NCBI GenBank assembly: GCA_946405135.1
Contig: CAMJGD010000001.1
Location: forward strand, 1-64,000
DNA length: 64,000 bases
DNA from: an uncultured Clostridiaceae bacterium
GTDB lineage: Bacteria; Bacillota; Clostridia; Clostridiales; Clostridiaceae
Reading direction: 5' to 3'
The notes under the pieces were generated by a model. The model had not been told where the DNA came from and did no database searches. It saw only the letters and a program-made list of their open reading frames with translations. The position numbers were made by a program, and so were the translations under genes. This document shows positions 43,242 through 52,585 of the stretch, one piece after another; within the stretch, counting starts at the first letter, position 1; every line of letters begins with the position of its first letter.

Positions 43242-44054
43242 TTAACTAACCTTATTTTTAAGTCTTAACTTGTCTGCTACCATAGCTATAAATTCAGAAT
43301 TTGTTGGCTTACCTTTGTCATTATGTATGGTATAACCAAATATTCTGTTAATAGCTTCTACTTGACCCCTACTCCAAGCCACTTCTATAGCATGTCTTAT
43401 AGCTCTTTCAACTCTACTTGGAGTAGTATTATATTTTTTTGCTATGGATGGATACAATTCTTTTGTAACTGCTGATAAAAGTTCCATATCATTTACAACC
43501 ATAGTTATTGCTTCCCTTAGATACATATAGCCTTTAATATGAGCTGGAACACCTATTTCATGTATTATGCTTGTAATTTCAGTTTCTAAATCCATAGGCT
43601 CTTTACTAGTTGTTCTCATTTCAGTAGTTTCCATAAGAGCTATAGTTTTTTGGTCATCATCACTAGATAAAGTATTATTAAACATCTGTCTTATTCTCTT
43701 AGTAAATACGTCCATATCAAAAGGTTTAACCACATAATAATCTGCACCTAAAGTTATGGCTCTTTGAGTTATTTTATCTTGTCCAACTGCAGATAATACT
43801 ATTACCCTAGGCATTGGGTTTAAGTTCATACTATTTAGTCTTTCCAATACTCCAAGTCCATCAAGATGAGGCATTATTATATCAAGCACTACCAAATCTG
43901 GTCTCTTTTCTTCAATAAGCTTTAAAGCTTCTAATCCATCTTTAGCTATTCCTGTAACAACTATATCTCTCTGATTTAAGAGATAGTCATTTAATATGTT
44001 ACAGAATTCTTTATTGTCATCCGCAATAATCACTGATATTTTAGATTGTTCCAT
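43242..44054 (-). CDS. spo0A: Stage 0 sporulation protein A, master regulator of sporulation
   Basis: 270 residues. The receiver domain has the acidic pair Asp12-Asp13, phosphorylated Asp58 (LVVLDIIMP) and Lys in VVKPFD; a hinge follows at about 125-150. The effector domain (about 155-270) has the highly conserved [19 protein letters not shown] and the DNA-binding helix [15 protein letters not shown], then WSRG. It binds 0A boxes and switches on sporulation, and solvent formation in some clostridia. Its last 22 codons are duplicated at the far end of element B, so this 3' end was probably supplied by the island. A sigma-H promoter and 0A box lie upstream. Confidence 0.97.
   Translation of the reverse strand: MEQSKISVIIADDNKEFCNILNDYLLNQRDIVVTGIAKDGLEALKLIEEKRPDLVVLDIIMPHLDGLGVLERLNSMNLNPMPRVIVLSAVGQDKITQRAITLGADYYVVKPFDMDVFTKRIRQMFNNTLSSDDDQKTIALMETTEMRTTSKEPMDLETEITSIIHEIGVPAHIKGYMYLREAITMVVNDMELLSAVTKELYPSIAKKYNTTPSRVERAIRHAIEVAWSRGQVEAINRIFGYTIHNDKGKPTNSEFIAMVADKLRLKNKVS
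43269..43310. other. Attachment junction of element B inside spo0A
   Basis: Identical blocks at 43269-43286 and 43288-43310 match 33378-33395 and 33397-33419. The crossover falls within codons for [11 protein letters not shown] of Spo0A. The integrase gene starts 175-200 bases away. Confidence 0.75.
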
Positions 44055-44101
44055 TTACATTCTCCCCTTTTGATATTTTATTCCATTTCTTAACAATTAA
44101 T

Positions 44102-44130
44102 TAATTCGACAAAACTAATTTAATTCCTTC
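44102..44130 (-). promoter_or_regulatory. Sigma-H promoter of spo0A with embedded 0A box
   Basis: The minus strand reads GAAGGAATT, then 11 bases, then GTCGAATTA. This fits the sigma-H consensus RnAGGAwww-N11/12-RnnGAATww at every fixed position. The -10 half overlaps TTGTCGAA (44112-44105), a perfect 0A box. The start codon at 44054 is about 48 bases downstream, with a GGGGAG ribosome site. Spo0A-P bound here would cover the -10 region, implying autoregulation of its own sigma-H transcription. Confidence 0.75.
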
Positions 44131-44166
44131 TAAAAATTTATTTTTTTATTGGTAATTAATTTAGAT

Positions 44167-44203
44167 AAATAGTAAAAGGCATGTTGTATGCTTTTTACTA
44201 TTT
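44167..44203 (-). terminator. Terminator of spoIVB
   Basis: AAATAGTAAAAGGCAT (44167-44182) pairs with 44188-44203 (one mismatch) around a 5-base loop. It lies 32 bases beyond the spoIVB stop and upstream of the spo0A promoter. Confidence 0.75.
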
Positions 44204-44234
44204 ATTTTACATTATTTGTTTAATTTACCAATAT

Positions 44235-45458
44235 TTATTTTGATAAAATATCTGCATCTTTTATCATCCATTCTATATATATCCCATATCCAGTATCTGG
44301 TTTATTTATGAGTACATGAGTTACTGCACCCACTATTTTATTATTTTGTATAATAGGACTTCCGCTCATGCCTTGAACTATTCCTCCTGTTTTCTTAAGA
44401 AGTTCTGAATCCGTTACCTTGATTACCATACTTTTAGGACCAGGAGAATCTTGAACTAAAAGTTTTTCTATTATTATATCATAGGTCTTAGGACCTTCCT
44501 CATCTATAGTAGTAATTATTTTTGCAGGACCTTCTTTTATTTCATTTCTTAATGCTATTTTTAATGGCTTGTTATAGTATGGATTGATAATTTTTTCTTT
44601 TGCTTCGCCAAATACACCGCATTCCGTATTAACCTTTATACTGCCTAAAGTATTTTCCTCTTCAATAAAAATACCTTTAAGTTCTCCAGGAGTTCCTTTT
44701 ACTCCTTTTCTTACATTTATTATAGAAGATTTTACAATCTGACCATTATTAACGCTTAAAACAGTTCCAGTATCTACATCAGTTATAGGATGACCTAGAG
44801 CACCAAACCTTTTGCTATTATCATCATAGAATGTGAGTGTACCCACTCCTGCTGTAGAATCTCTTACCCATAATCCTATTTTGTATTTATCATCACTAGA
44901 ACACTTAATAGGTTTTATTTCTTTTTTTACTATAGTATCTTTTCTTTCTATAGTGAGGTTTACAGTTTCACCTTGTGAATTATCTACTATATTTACAAGC
45001 TGCTCTGCACTTTTTATTTCCATATTATTTATTTTAATTATACTGTCACCTATATTTATGCCATTTTGAGAACATGGACTTGGAAGCTTACCTGAGGGAG
45101 TTTCTATATCAGAAAAAGCTACTACAAGAACTCCTTTTGTATTTAACTTTATTCCTATACTAGTACCGCCAGGATATAATTCTAAGTCAGGTATTGACTT
45201 TATTGTAGCAGACTTTACAGGTACAAGTCCTAATAGCTTTATTTCTACTATATTATCCTTATTATAATCTATTTTGGAGGATGGTGCATAAGAAGTTTTA
45301 CTGTTATTTATGGTAAACCATGAATTTAGCTCTATATCCTCATTTTCTCTTACAAATATGATATTTGGAATGTTGCTTAAACTTACATAAAAATTTAATA
45401 ACAACATAATGATAGGAGCAATTATAAAGCATATTTTTACTAACTTTTTTTTCTTCAT
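44235..45458 (-). CDS. spoIVB: Stage IV sporulation protein B, S55 signalling protease
   Basis: 407 residues with a GGAGG site. An N-terminal membrane anchor (about 7-27), a PDZ domain (about 105-185, with GTSIGIKLNTKGVLVVAF and GINIGDSIIKINN), then the S55 peptidase domain. The catalytic His is in GALGHPITD (near 232), the Ser in VQGMSGSPII (near 372). In Bacillus SpoIVB is made in the forespore, crosses the inner membrane and triggers pro-sigma-K processing in the mother cell. Directly upstream of spo0A, as in most spore formers. Confidence 0.95.
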   Translation of the reverse strand: MKKKKLVKICFIIAPIIMLLLNFYVSLSNIPNIIFVRENEDIELNSWFTINNSKTSYAPSSKIDYNKDNIVEIKLLGLVPVKSATIKSIPDLELYPGGTSIGIKLNTKGVLVVAFSDIETPSGKLPSPCSQNGINIGDSIIKINNMEIKSAEQLVNIVDNSQGETVNLTIERKDTIVKKEIKPIKCSSDDKYKIGLWVRDSTAGVGTLTFYDDNSKRFGALGHPITDVDTGTVLSVNNGQIVKSSIINVRKGVKGTPGELKGIFIEEENTLGSIKVNTECGVFGEAKEKIINPYYNKPLKIALRNEIKEGPAKIITTIDEEGPKTYDIIIEKLLVQDSPGPKSMVIKVTDSELLKKTGGIVQGMSGSPIIQNNKIVGAVTHVLINKPDTGYGIYIEWMIKDADILSK

Positions 45459-45624
45459 GCCTTTTCCTCCTTCTTTTTTAATCTATACTTTTAAAATTCC
45501 CTTTTTAAATTATCATTATGCTGTAGTATGTATGTTATTAAAGTAAATTGATTATTTTATATGATAATTTATGATAATTTAAATTTTTTTATTTTATAAA
45601 TAATGTTATAAAATTCAAAAATAA

Positions 45625-45655
45625 AAAACTATAAGCAATTTAAGCCTATAGTTTT
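45625..45655 (-). terminator. Terminator of recN
   Basis: AAAACTATAAGC pairs with GCCTATAGTTTT with one bulge around AATTTAA; the minus strand continues TTTTTAT. It lies 36 bases beyond the recN stop at 45691. Confidence 0.7.
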
Positions 45656-45690
45656 ATTATTCCAATAATTGAGTTTTTTATGTAAGTTTT

Positions 45691-47388
45691 TTAATATAAA
45701 TTTAAATTTTTCTTTTCTATTTCCGCCATGTTTATCATTTCTCTAGAATTTTGGAGAGTTACTTTAGTTACTTCAACTCCTCCTATCATCTTTGCGACTT
45801 CATTAACTTTTTCTTCTGAATTTAAAGTCTTAATCTTTGTATAAGTTTTATGATTTTCTACATATTTAAATACAAGAAAATGATGATCTGACATACTAGC
45901 TATTTGAGGAAGATGTGTTACACAAAATACCTGATGCTTTGTAGATATAGCAAACATCTTTTCAGCCACGCACTGAGCTATTCTTCCACTAATTCCTGTA
46001 TCTATTTCATCAAAAATAACTGTAGGAATTTCATCTTTATTTACAAATACGGTTTTAAGTGCAAGCATTATTCTTGATAATTCCCCTCCAGAAACTATTT
46101 TTTCTAATGGTTTTAAAGGTTCTCCTGGATTGGTAGATATAAGAAATTGAACTCTATCTTTCCCGTTTTGTGAAAAATTTTCATCGAAATTAACTTCTAT
46201 AGAAAATGTACTTTTTTCTAGACCTACATACTCTAATTCAGTTTTTATGCTTTTTTCAAGACTCTTTGCAATAATGCATCTTTGTTGATGAAGTTTTGAA
46301 GCTTTCATATCTAATATATTTAAAATTTCTTGTCTTTTTTGTTCTAAGGACTTTATTATTTCTTCACTATTTATTATATCTTCATATTCTTCTCTTATCT
46401 TATCTCTATACTTTAAAATATCTTCTATGGTTTTTCCATATTTATTTTTATAATCTCCTAGTTCATATATTCTTTTATTTACATTTTCCAATTCTATTTC
46501 GTCATATACTACCTTTTCTTTTATATCTCTGATCTCTCTTACTGATTCTTCTACTGAAAAATATATATTTTCAATAGAATCAGCAATATCTTTTATCTTG
46601 TCCATGTGTCTTTCTATATTTCTTAATTCTTTTATTGCAATACCTAATGCATCACAAACAGAAGTAAAATTTTCTCCAGAAGAGTATAAAAGTCCATAAC
46701 ATATATTAATAGCATTATTTATCTTTTCTGCATGAGTTAATACATTAAACCTTTCCTGTAACTCTTCTTCCTCTTTTGGATTAAGGTTAGCAGATTCTAT
46801 ATCATCTATTTGATATTTTAAATAATCTATTAGTTTTTCTCTATCTTTACTTCCTTTTAAATTTTGTATTTTTTTGTTTACTTCTATAAAGCCTTCATAA
46901 GTCTTCATATAATCATTAATAAGACTTTCTGTTTCTTCTCCTCCAAAACTGTCTAGATAATAAATATGGTTAGAAGCATCTAGTAAATTTTGGTTTTCAT
47001 GCTGACCATGAATATCTATAAGTGTATTTGAAATAGTTTTTAAATTTGAAAGTATTAAGGATTTCCCATTAACTTTTACTATACTTTTTCCGCTTTGAAA
47101 AGTTTCTCTGCTAATTATCACCATATCTTCATACTCTATATCTAACTCTTTTAGTACTTTCTCAGTATTTGCATTTTCTATGGTAAATATTGCTTCCACG
47201 TAAGTTTTATTTTCTCCTGTTCTTATAAGATCCTTGTTAAACTTGCTACCGAGCACATAATTTATGGCATCTATAAGAATGGATTTACCTGCTCCCGTCT
47301 CACCAGAAAGCACATTGAATCCTTTTTCAAAAGATATACTTAAATTTTCTATCAAAGCGAAATTACATATGTTAAGCTGAAGAAGCAT
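45691..47388 (-). CDS. recN: DNA repair protein RecN
   Basis: 565 residues, full length for RecN. An SMC-like ATPase: Walker A GETGAGKSILID (about 30-41) at the N-terminus, two long coiled-coil arms (about 150-210 and 280-370), signature motif VSGGELSRIMLAL and Walker B VIFDEIDTGISG in the C-terminal third. It acts early in repair of double-strand breaks by tethering DNA ends. AAGGTGG precedes the ATG. It sits between argR and spoIVB as in other firmicutes. Confidence 0.96.
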   Translation of the reverse strand: MLLQLNICNFALIENLSISFEKGFNVLSGETGAGKSILIDAINYVLGSKFNKDLIRTGENKTYVEAIFTIENANTEKVLKELDIEYEDMVIISRETFQSGKSIVKVNGKSLILSNLKTISNTLIDIHGQHENQNLLDASNHIYYLDSFGGEETESLINDYMKTYEGFIEVNKKIQNLKGSKDREKLIDYLKYQIDDIESANLNPKEEEELQERFNVLTHAEKINNAINICYGLLYSSGENFTSVCDALGIAIKELRNIERHMDKIKDIADSIENIYFSVEESVREIRDIKEKVVYDEIELENVNKRIYELGDYKNKYGKTIEDILKYRDKIREEYEDIINSEEIIKSLEQKRQEILNILDMKASKLHQQRCIIAKSLEKSIKTELEYVGLEKSTFSIEVNFDENFSQNGKDRVQFLISTNPGEPLKPLEKIVSGGELSRIMLALKTVFVNKDEIPTVIFDEIDTGISGRIAQCVAEKMFAISTKHQVFCVTHLPQIASMSDHHFLVFKYVENHKTYTKIKTLNSEEKVNEVAKMIGGVEVTKVTLQNSREMINMAEIEKKNLNLY

Positions 47389-47421
47389 CCTTTTCCCACC
47401 TTATTAAATATTTTATATATG

Positions 47422-47871
47422 CTACTCGATCATTTTTCTTATCTTTAATACTAATTCTTCTGCTTTTTCTTGAGTTCTTACCAGTATAAACATAGTATTA
47501 TCTCCAGCAATGGTACCTGCTATTTCGTTTAGTCCAAGATTATCTATAGCTTCTGCAGCTACAGAAGCAGAACCAGGAATAGTTTTTACCACCACTATTT
47601 TATCTACATTTTCCACGTGTATTACAGTATGCGCAAATATGCTAGCCAGCTTATCAGATATTTTGCTTTGTCCTGGAGATATAGCTACATATTTATATCG
47701 GCCTTCAGATCCTAAAACTTTGATAAGCTTTAATAATTTTATGTCTCTAGAAACAGTGGCTTGAGTAACATCGAATCCACTCTCTTTTAATTCCTCTGCA
47801 AGTTCTTCCTGAGTTTCAATATCTTTAGAGGATATTATTTCTAATATCTTAGCATGACGTTTTGATTTCAT
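47422..47871 (-). CDS. argR: Arginine repressor
   Basis: 149 residues. N-terminal winged helix (about 1-70) with the family signature [20 protein letters not shown] and [12 protein letters not shown]. The C-terminal hexamerisation and arginine-binding domain (about 80-149) has [28 protein letters not shown], with the conserved GTIAGDNT arginine site. It represses arginine biosynthesis genes and may activate catabolism. Overlaps the end of nadK by one base; an AGGTGATAG site lies inside that overlap region. Confidence 0.95.
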   Translation of the reverse strand: MKSKRHAKILEIISSKDIETQEELAEELKESGFDVTQATVSRDIKLLKLIKVLGSEGRYKYVAISPGQSKISDKLASIFAHTVIHVENVDKIVVVKTIPGSASVAAEAIDNLGLNEIAGTIAGDNTMFILVRTQEKAEELVLKIRKMIE

Positions 47872-48731
47872 TATCTATCACCTACACATTCCCTTGTTCT
47901 CCACATTATTTTTTTTCGTAAAATATCAAAATAATCATATTCTTTTAATCTTATAAGTTTACATTTGCAGTGTGATGAAGTTATATAAATTGTATCTATT
48001 TTGTCAAGCTCTATAGACTCTTGGCCATCAACAGTTAAATAGACCCTCTCATTGCATTTTTTTACGGTTATTCTTGTTTTTTCCGTTGAATTCAAAATCA
48101 TAGTACTCATGCCTTGGGTATGAGGACATATAGGAGTTATACTTATAACATCAAGAGTTGGAAAAATTATTGGTCCTCCTGCGGACAATGAATATGCTGT
48201 AGAACCTGTAGGAGTAGACACTATCACTCCATCTCCAGTAAATGAAGTATAAAAATTATCATTTACATGGATATCATATCTCACAATCCTGGAAAGTGTG
48301 CCTTTAGCTAGTACTATATCATTTAAAGCATTGTATTCATAGGCCTTTCCATCTTTACTAAAATGGCAGGTTATCATACTCCTATCTTCAATAAAATAGT
48401 GTCCTGAAAATATAGACTTAATGGATTTTTCAAAATCTGATATTTCTACTCCAGCTAAAAACCCCAAATTTCCAATGTTAACTCCTAATATAGGTACTCC
48501 ATAACTGCAAATTTCTCTTGCTGCATTTAATATGGTTCCATCTCCACCTAAAGCTATAAGCATATCTAAATTATAGCTTTTTTGTGAATTTAGTCCTTTT
48601 GAATCATAATATATGCTTATACAAGCATCCTTATTAATACTTTTTATAATACTTATTATAGTATCTAATATTTTACCATCTCTATCTTTAGATGTATTTA
48701 TGTTTATACCTATGTTCTTTATCTGTCTCAC
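47871..48731 (-). CDS. nadK: NAD kinase
   Basis: 286 residues from a GTG start with AAGGAGAG upstream. Motifs: LGGDGTIL near 65-72, [10 protein letters not shown] near 88-97, the NE/D motif in [10 protein letters not shown] and the glycine-rich [16 protein letters not shown] near 180-195. It phosphorylates NAD to NADP. Part of the tlyA-nadK-argR-recN run. Confidence 0.95.
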   Translation of the reverse strand: MRQIKNIGININTSKDRDGKILDTIISIIKSINKDACISIYYDSKGLNSQKSYNLDMLIALGGDGTILNAAREICSYGVPILGVNIGNLGFLAGVEISDFEKSIKSIFSGHYFIEDRSMITCHFSKDGKAYEYNALNDIVLAKGTLSRIVRYDIHVNDNFYTSFTGDGVIVSTPTGSTAYSLSAGGPIIFPTLDVISITPICPHTQGMSTMILNSTEKTRITVKKCNERVYLTVDGQESIELDKIDTIYITSSHCKCKLIRLKEYDYFDILRKKIMWRTRECVGDR

Positions 48732-48755
48732 CCTAAAGCTCTCCTTTGATAAATA

Positions 48756-49565
48756 TTATAAATTCTCGTGGGACATGGAAACTATAATTTCTACTTTATC
48801 CATACTAAACTCTTCTATCCTGCTACCATCTTTTGAGAAGTGAACAAGATACTCTATATTCCCTTCTGGCCCTTTTATAGGCGAGTAATTTAAGTCTATT
48901 ATACTCATATTTTCACTTTTTATAAAGTCTAATATTCCATAAATTACTTCTTTATGGGTACTTTCTTCTCTTACTACCCCTTTTTTACCTACTTTTTCCC
49001 TTCCAGCCTCAAATTGCGGCTTAATAAGAGCTACCACTTCTCCTTGATCTTTCAATAGATTTATTACTGCTGGAATAACTTTTTTTAAAGATATAAAAGA
49101 TACATCTATACTTGCAAAATCAGACTTTTCACCTATGTCCTGTGCTGTAACATACCTAATATTAGTTCTTTCCATACATACTACTCTAGTATCCGTTCTT
49201 AGTTTCCATGCAAACTGACCATAGCCTACATCTATAGCATATACCTTCTTAGCTCCATTTTGAAGCATGCAGTCTGTAAAACCACCGGTAGAAGCTCCAA
49301 TATCCAAACAAACTTTGTCTTTAAGGTTTAAATTAAAACTATTTATAGCCTTTTCTAACTTTAAACCTCCTCTGCTTACATATGGAAGTGTCTCTCCTTT
49401 AAATTCAATATTTGAATCTATTTTTACCTTTTCTCCACATTTATCTACTCTAAAGCCATCTACAAATATTTCTCCTGCCATTATACTGGCTCTTGCCTTT
49501 TCCCTAGATGTAAATAAACCCTTTTCTACTAATAATACGTCTATCCTCTCTTTTGAAATTGCCAT
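48756..49565 (-). CDS. tlyA: TlyA-family rRNA 2'-O-methyltransferase
   Basis: 269 residues with an AAGGAG site. N-terminal S4 RNA-binding domain (about 5-65, RIDVLLVEKGLFTSREKARA). The FtsJ-like methyltransferase fold begins with the SAM motif LDIGASTGGFTDCMLQNGA (near 87-105), followed by DVGYGQ and the Lys in LIKPQFEAGRE. Members methylate cytidines in 16S and 23S rRNA; a haemolysin name in databases is historical. Between dxs and nadK. Confidence 0.93.
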   Translation of the reverse strand: MAISKERIDVLLVEKGLFTSREKARASIMAGEIFVDGFRVDKCGEKVKIDSNIEFKGETLPYVSRGGLKLEKAINSFNLNLKDKVCLDIGASTGGFTDCMLQNGAKKVYAIDVGYGQFAWKLRTDTRVVCMERTNIRYVTAQDIGEKSDFASIDVSFISLKKVIPAVINLLKDQGEVVALIKPQFEAGREKVGKKGVVREESTHKEVIYGILDFIKSENMSIIDLNYSPIKGPEGNIEYLVHFSKDGSRIEEFSMDKVEIIVSMSHENL

Positions 49566-49587
49566 GTATAACTCCTTTTCATATCCA

Positions 49588-51462
49588 TTATAAATTATTA
49601 AGTTTTATTACATTTTGTACTATACTCTCTGCATCTAAATTAAATTCTCTATACAAAATATCTACATCACCATGAGGTATAAATTCATCTTTAAATCCCA
49701 TATTTATAACTTTTATATCTTTTCCTAGAGAATTTATATAACTTAAAATATTATATCCAAGTCCACCTATTAGTATATTATCTTCGATAGTTAATATTTT
49801 ATATCCATTTTCGGCTAAACTCTCTAGTAATTTTATATCTATAGGTTTAATAAAACTTGCATTTATAAGAGTTGTTTTAATTTCCATAGAATTTAATTTA
49901 TCTTGAGCTTTTTTTGCATGTTCCACCATTTTACCTGAAGCTATTATTGCAATATTACCTTGGCTGTTTAGTATCTCCCATTTACCTTTAACTATAGATT
50001 CTAAAGGTTTTAGTTCTATATCTTTATCTTCTCCACCTCTTGGATATCTTATGGCTACAGGAAACTTTTGATTTACAGCCCATCTTATCATTATTCTTAG
50101 CTCATCTAAACATTTAGGCGCCATTATAGTCATATTAGGTATACAAGAAAGATAGGATATATCAAATATTCCTTGATGAGTCTCTCCATCTTCTCCTACT
50201 ATACCTGCCCTATCTATAGCAAAAACTACAGGAAGTTTTTGTATACACACATCATGGAGCACTTGGTCAAAGGCTCTCTGAAGAAAAGTAGAATAAACTG
50301 CAAATACAGGCTTTAATCCTTCTGAAGCCATGCCTGCTGCTAAAGTAACTGCATGCTGCTCTGCTATACCTACATCAAAAAATCTATCAGGAAACATTTT
50401 AGAAAATTCTTTAAGTCCAGTACCATCTGGCATAGCTGCAGTTATAGCTACAATACTTTTATCTTCTTTAGCCAAATTTACCATTTCTTCGCCAAAAACT
50501 TTTGAATAACTATTTCCGCTAGCAGAACATATTTCCCCACTGCCGCAATTAAAAGGACCTATCCCATGAAATTTATTTGGATTTTTTTCTGCAAAATCAT
50601 AGCCTTTACCTTTTTTAGTAATAACATGTATTATCACCGGCTCCTCTAGATCTTTTGCCATAGACATAACTCTGCTAAGTTCTCTTATATCATGTCCGTC
50701 TATAGGTCCTAAATACTTTATTCCCATATCTTCAAAAAGCATACCTGGAACAATAAATTGTTTTATGCTGCCTTTAATTTTATTTATAGAAGTTACTACT
50801 CCTTTGCCTAAAGATGTTTTTTCCATAGTAGTATTAAATTCATTTTTTAATTTATTATAATTAGGATCAATTCTTATTTTACTTAAATAAGTAGATAAGC
50901 CTCCTACATTTTGAGATATGGACATTTGATTGTCATTTAATATTATTATTATTTTAGTTTTTTTGAAACCCACATCATTTAATGCTTCCAATGCCATCCC
51001 ACCTGTAAGAGCTCCATCTCCTATGACAGATACTACATTATATCTTTTTTTATTAAGATCTCTTGCTCTAGCCATGCCTAATGCTGCTGAAATTGAAGTG
51101 CTGCTGTGCCCTGTTTCGAAAAAATCATATATGCTTTCATTTTTTTTTGGAAACCCACTGATTCCCTTATATTGCCTTAATGTGCTAAATTCATCTTTTC
51201 TTCCCGTTAATATTTTATGTACATAAGCCTGATGTCCTACATCCCATATTACTTTGTCTCTATCTAAATCAAAAACCTTATAAAGACTTAAAGTCAGCTC
51301 TACTACACCTAAATTAGATGCAAGATGCCCTCCAGTTTTTGAAACATTTTCTATAAGAAATTTCCTTATATCTTTTGCAAATAAATCCATTTCCTCAAAG
51401 GACATATTTCTAATTTGCCTGTGGCTATTATATTTATCAAGCATGTTAACCATGTTCATCAT
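49588..51462 (-). CDS. dxs: 1-deoxy-D-xylulose-5-phosphate synthase
   Basis: 624 residues. Thiamine diphosphate motif [15 protein letters not shown] (about 143-157) to NDNQMS, the pyrimidine domain with [20 protein letters not shown] and [12 protein letters not shown], then the transketolase C-domain. It condenses pyruvate and glyceraldehyde 3-phosphate at the entry of the MEP isoprenoid pathway, fitting ispA just upstream. Three ATGs lie close together; AAAGGAT lies nearest to the first two, so the start could be 51462 or 51459. Confidence 0.96.
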   Translation of the reverse strand: MMNMVNMLDKYNSHRQIRNMSFEEMDLFAKDIRKFLIENVSKTGGHLASNLGVVELTLSLYKVFDLDRDKVIWDVGHQAYVHKILTGRKDEFSTLRQYKGISGFPKKNESIYDFFETGHSSTSISAALGMARARDLNKKRYNVVSVIGDGALTGGMALEALNDVGFKKTKIIIILNDNQMSISQNVGGLSTYLSKIRIDPNYNKLKNEFNTTMEKTSLGKGVVTSINKIKGSIKQFIVPGMLFEDMGIKYLGPIDGHDIRELSRVMSMAKDLEEPVIIHVITKKGKGYDFAEKNPNKFHGIGPFNCGSGEICSASGNSYSKVFGEEMVNLAKEDKSIVAITAAMPDGTGLKEFSKMFPDRFFDVGIAEQHAVTLAAGMASEGLKPVFAVYSTFLQRAFDQVLHDVCIQKLPVVFAIDRAGIVGEDGETHQGIFDISYLSCIPNMTIMAPKCLDELRIMIRWAVNQKFPVAIRYPRGGEDKDIELKPLESIVKGKWEILNSQGNIAIIASGKMVEHAKKAQDKLNSMEIKTTLINASFIKPIDIKLLESLAENGYKILTIEDNILIGGLGYNILSYINSLGKDIKVINMGFKDEFIPHGDVDILYREFNLDAESIVQNVIKLNNL

Positions 51463-51480
51463 ATCCTTTATAAAATAAAT

Positions 51481-52350
51481 TTAAAAATCTCTATTTAAAA
51501 GTTCTAGTGTTATTTCTTTCAAATACTGTGTATTTCGCGGTATTCTATTTAAGTCTTTAATGCAATTATCTGTAATATCTTTACACATCTTTTTACAAGT
51601 ATCTAATCCATACAAAGAAACAAAGGTATTTTTATGGCTTTTAGAATCTTTATGTATACTTTTTCCTAGCAGCTTTTCATCTCCAATTACATCTAATATA
51701 TCATCTTCTATTTGAAAAGCTAATCCTAATTTTTCTCCATAAGATCTTAAAATATTTATTTCTTCTTCAGGAGCATTTCCTAATATAGCTCCTGCTAAAA
51801 TAGAACAAATTATTAGTTCTCCAGTTTTTTTCTCATGCATATAATTTAATTCTTCAGCAGATATATTTTTTCCTTCACTTAATATATCTACTATTTGTCC
51901 TCCAACCATTCCTTCCGCCCCAGAACTTTTTGCTATTACATAACTTGCTTTTAACCAAGGCATTCCGTTTGATATGGAGCTTTTTAACATTATATTCATA
52001 GCTTCATTTAACAAAGCATCTCCCGCAAGCACTGCTACTGCTTCACCAAACTTTATATGATTTGTAGGCTTTCCTCTTCTTAAATCATCATCATCCATAC
52101 AGGGTAGATCATCATGTATTAGAGAGTATGTGTGTATCATCTCCACAGCTGATGCCATAGGAAGAATCTCTCTATAATCTTCCTTATAAAGATCATAAGT
52201 AAGCATCATTAATATGGGTCTTATTCTTTTACCTCCAACCTCTATGCTATAACTCATAGACTCATATAACTTTTGGTTATATGAGCCCTTATTTTCAAAA
52301 TATTCTTTTAACCAGCCTTCTACAGCTAGCTTCATCTCTTTAATATCCAT
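51481..52350 (-). CDS. ispA: Polyprenyl synthetase (farnesyl/geranyl diphosphate synthase)
   Basis: 289 residues from the ATG at 52350 with GAGGAG upstream; the longer ORF lies within xseB without a site. The first aspartate-rich motif DDLPCMDDDDLRRG (near 80-93) and the second FQIEDDILD (near 218-226) bind the Mg-diphosphates. It extends DMAPP with IPP units. Overlaps the stop region of xseB; the xseB-ispA-dxs order is typical in firmicutes. Confidence 0.94.
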   Translation of the reverse strand: MDIKEMKLAVEGWLKEYFENKGSYNQKLYESMSYSIEVGGKRIRPILMMLTYDLYKEDYREILPMASAVEMIHTYSLIHDDLPCMDDDDLRRGKPTNHIKFGEAVAVLAGDALLNEAMNIMLKSSISNGMPWLKASYVIAKSSGAEGMVGGQIVDILSEGKNISAEELNYMHEKKTGELIICSILAGAILGNAPEEEINILRSYGEKLGLAFQIEDDILDVIGDEKLLGKSIHKDSKSHKNTFVSLYGLDTCKKMCKDITDNCIKDLNRIPRNTQYLKEITLELLNRDF

Positions 52351-52354
52351 AAAT

Positions 52355-52567
52355 TTACTCCTCAAAATTTTCTTCTTTATCTTTGTTCAATATTTTTATT
52401 TTGCCTTCCGCTTCATTTAACATAGTATATAATTTGTTGCACAGCTTAACTCCTTCTTCATAATTTTTAATTGATTTATCAAGAGTAAGCTCATTATTTT
52501 CCATGTCTTTTATGATATCTTCTAAACTTTTAAGTAACTGTTCATAACTTTCTGACTTTTTAGGCAT
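52355..52567 (-). CDS. xseB: Exodeoxyribonuclease VII small subunit
   Basis: 70 residues from the ATG at 52567 (AGAGGTGAG upstream). Two helices with the family pattern SYEQLLKSLEDIIKDMENNE and LTLDKSIKNYEEGVKLCN, LNEAEGKI. It binds XseA; several copies form the elongated single-strand exonuclease. Its last codons contain the ribosome site of ispA. Confidence 0.94.
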   Translation of the reverse strand: MPKKSESYEQLLKSLEDIIKDMENNELTLDKSIKNYEEGVKLCNKLYTMLNEAEGKIKILNKDKEENFEE

Positions 52568-52585
52568 ATGCTCACCTCTAAACAC

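Larger units (their letters stand above)
33378..43310. mobile_element. Element B: 9.9-kb island in the 3' end of spo0A
   Basis: The unit length between the direct repeats is 9,891 bases. Contents, left to right: DUF3800-type protein, HNH-like protein, RecQ-like helicase, sigma-70-like protein, a degenerate IS3-family element and a tyrosine integrase next to the right junction. All genes read on the minus strand. The integrase is interrupted by TGA, so the island is probably fixed. Use of a gene's 3' end with reconstitution is a standard strategy of tyrosine-integrase islands; spo0A as the target is unusual. Confidence 0.82.
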
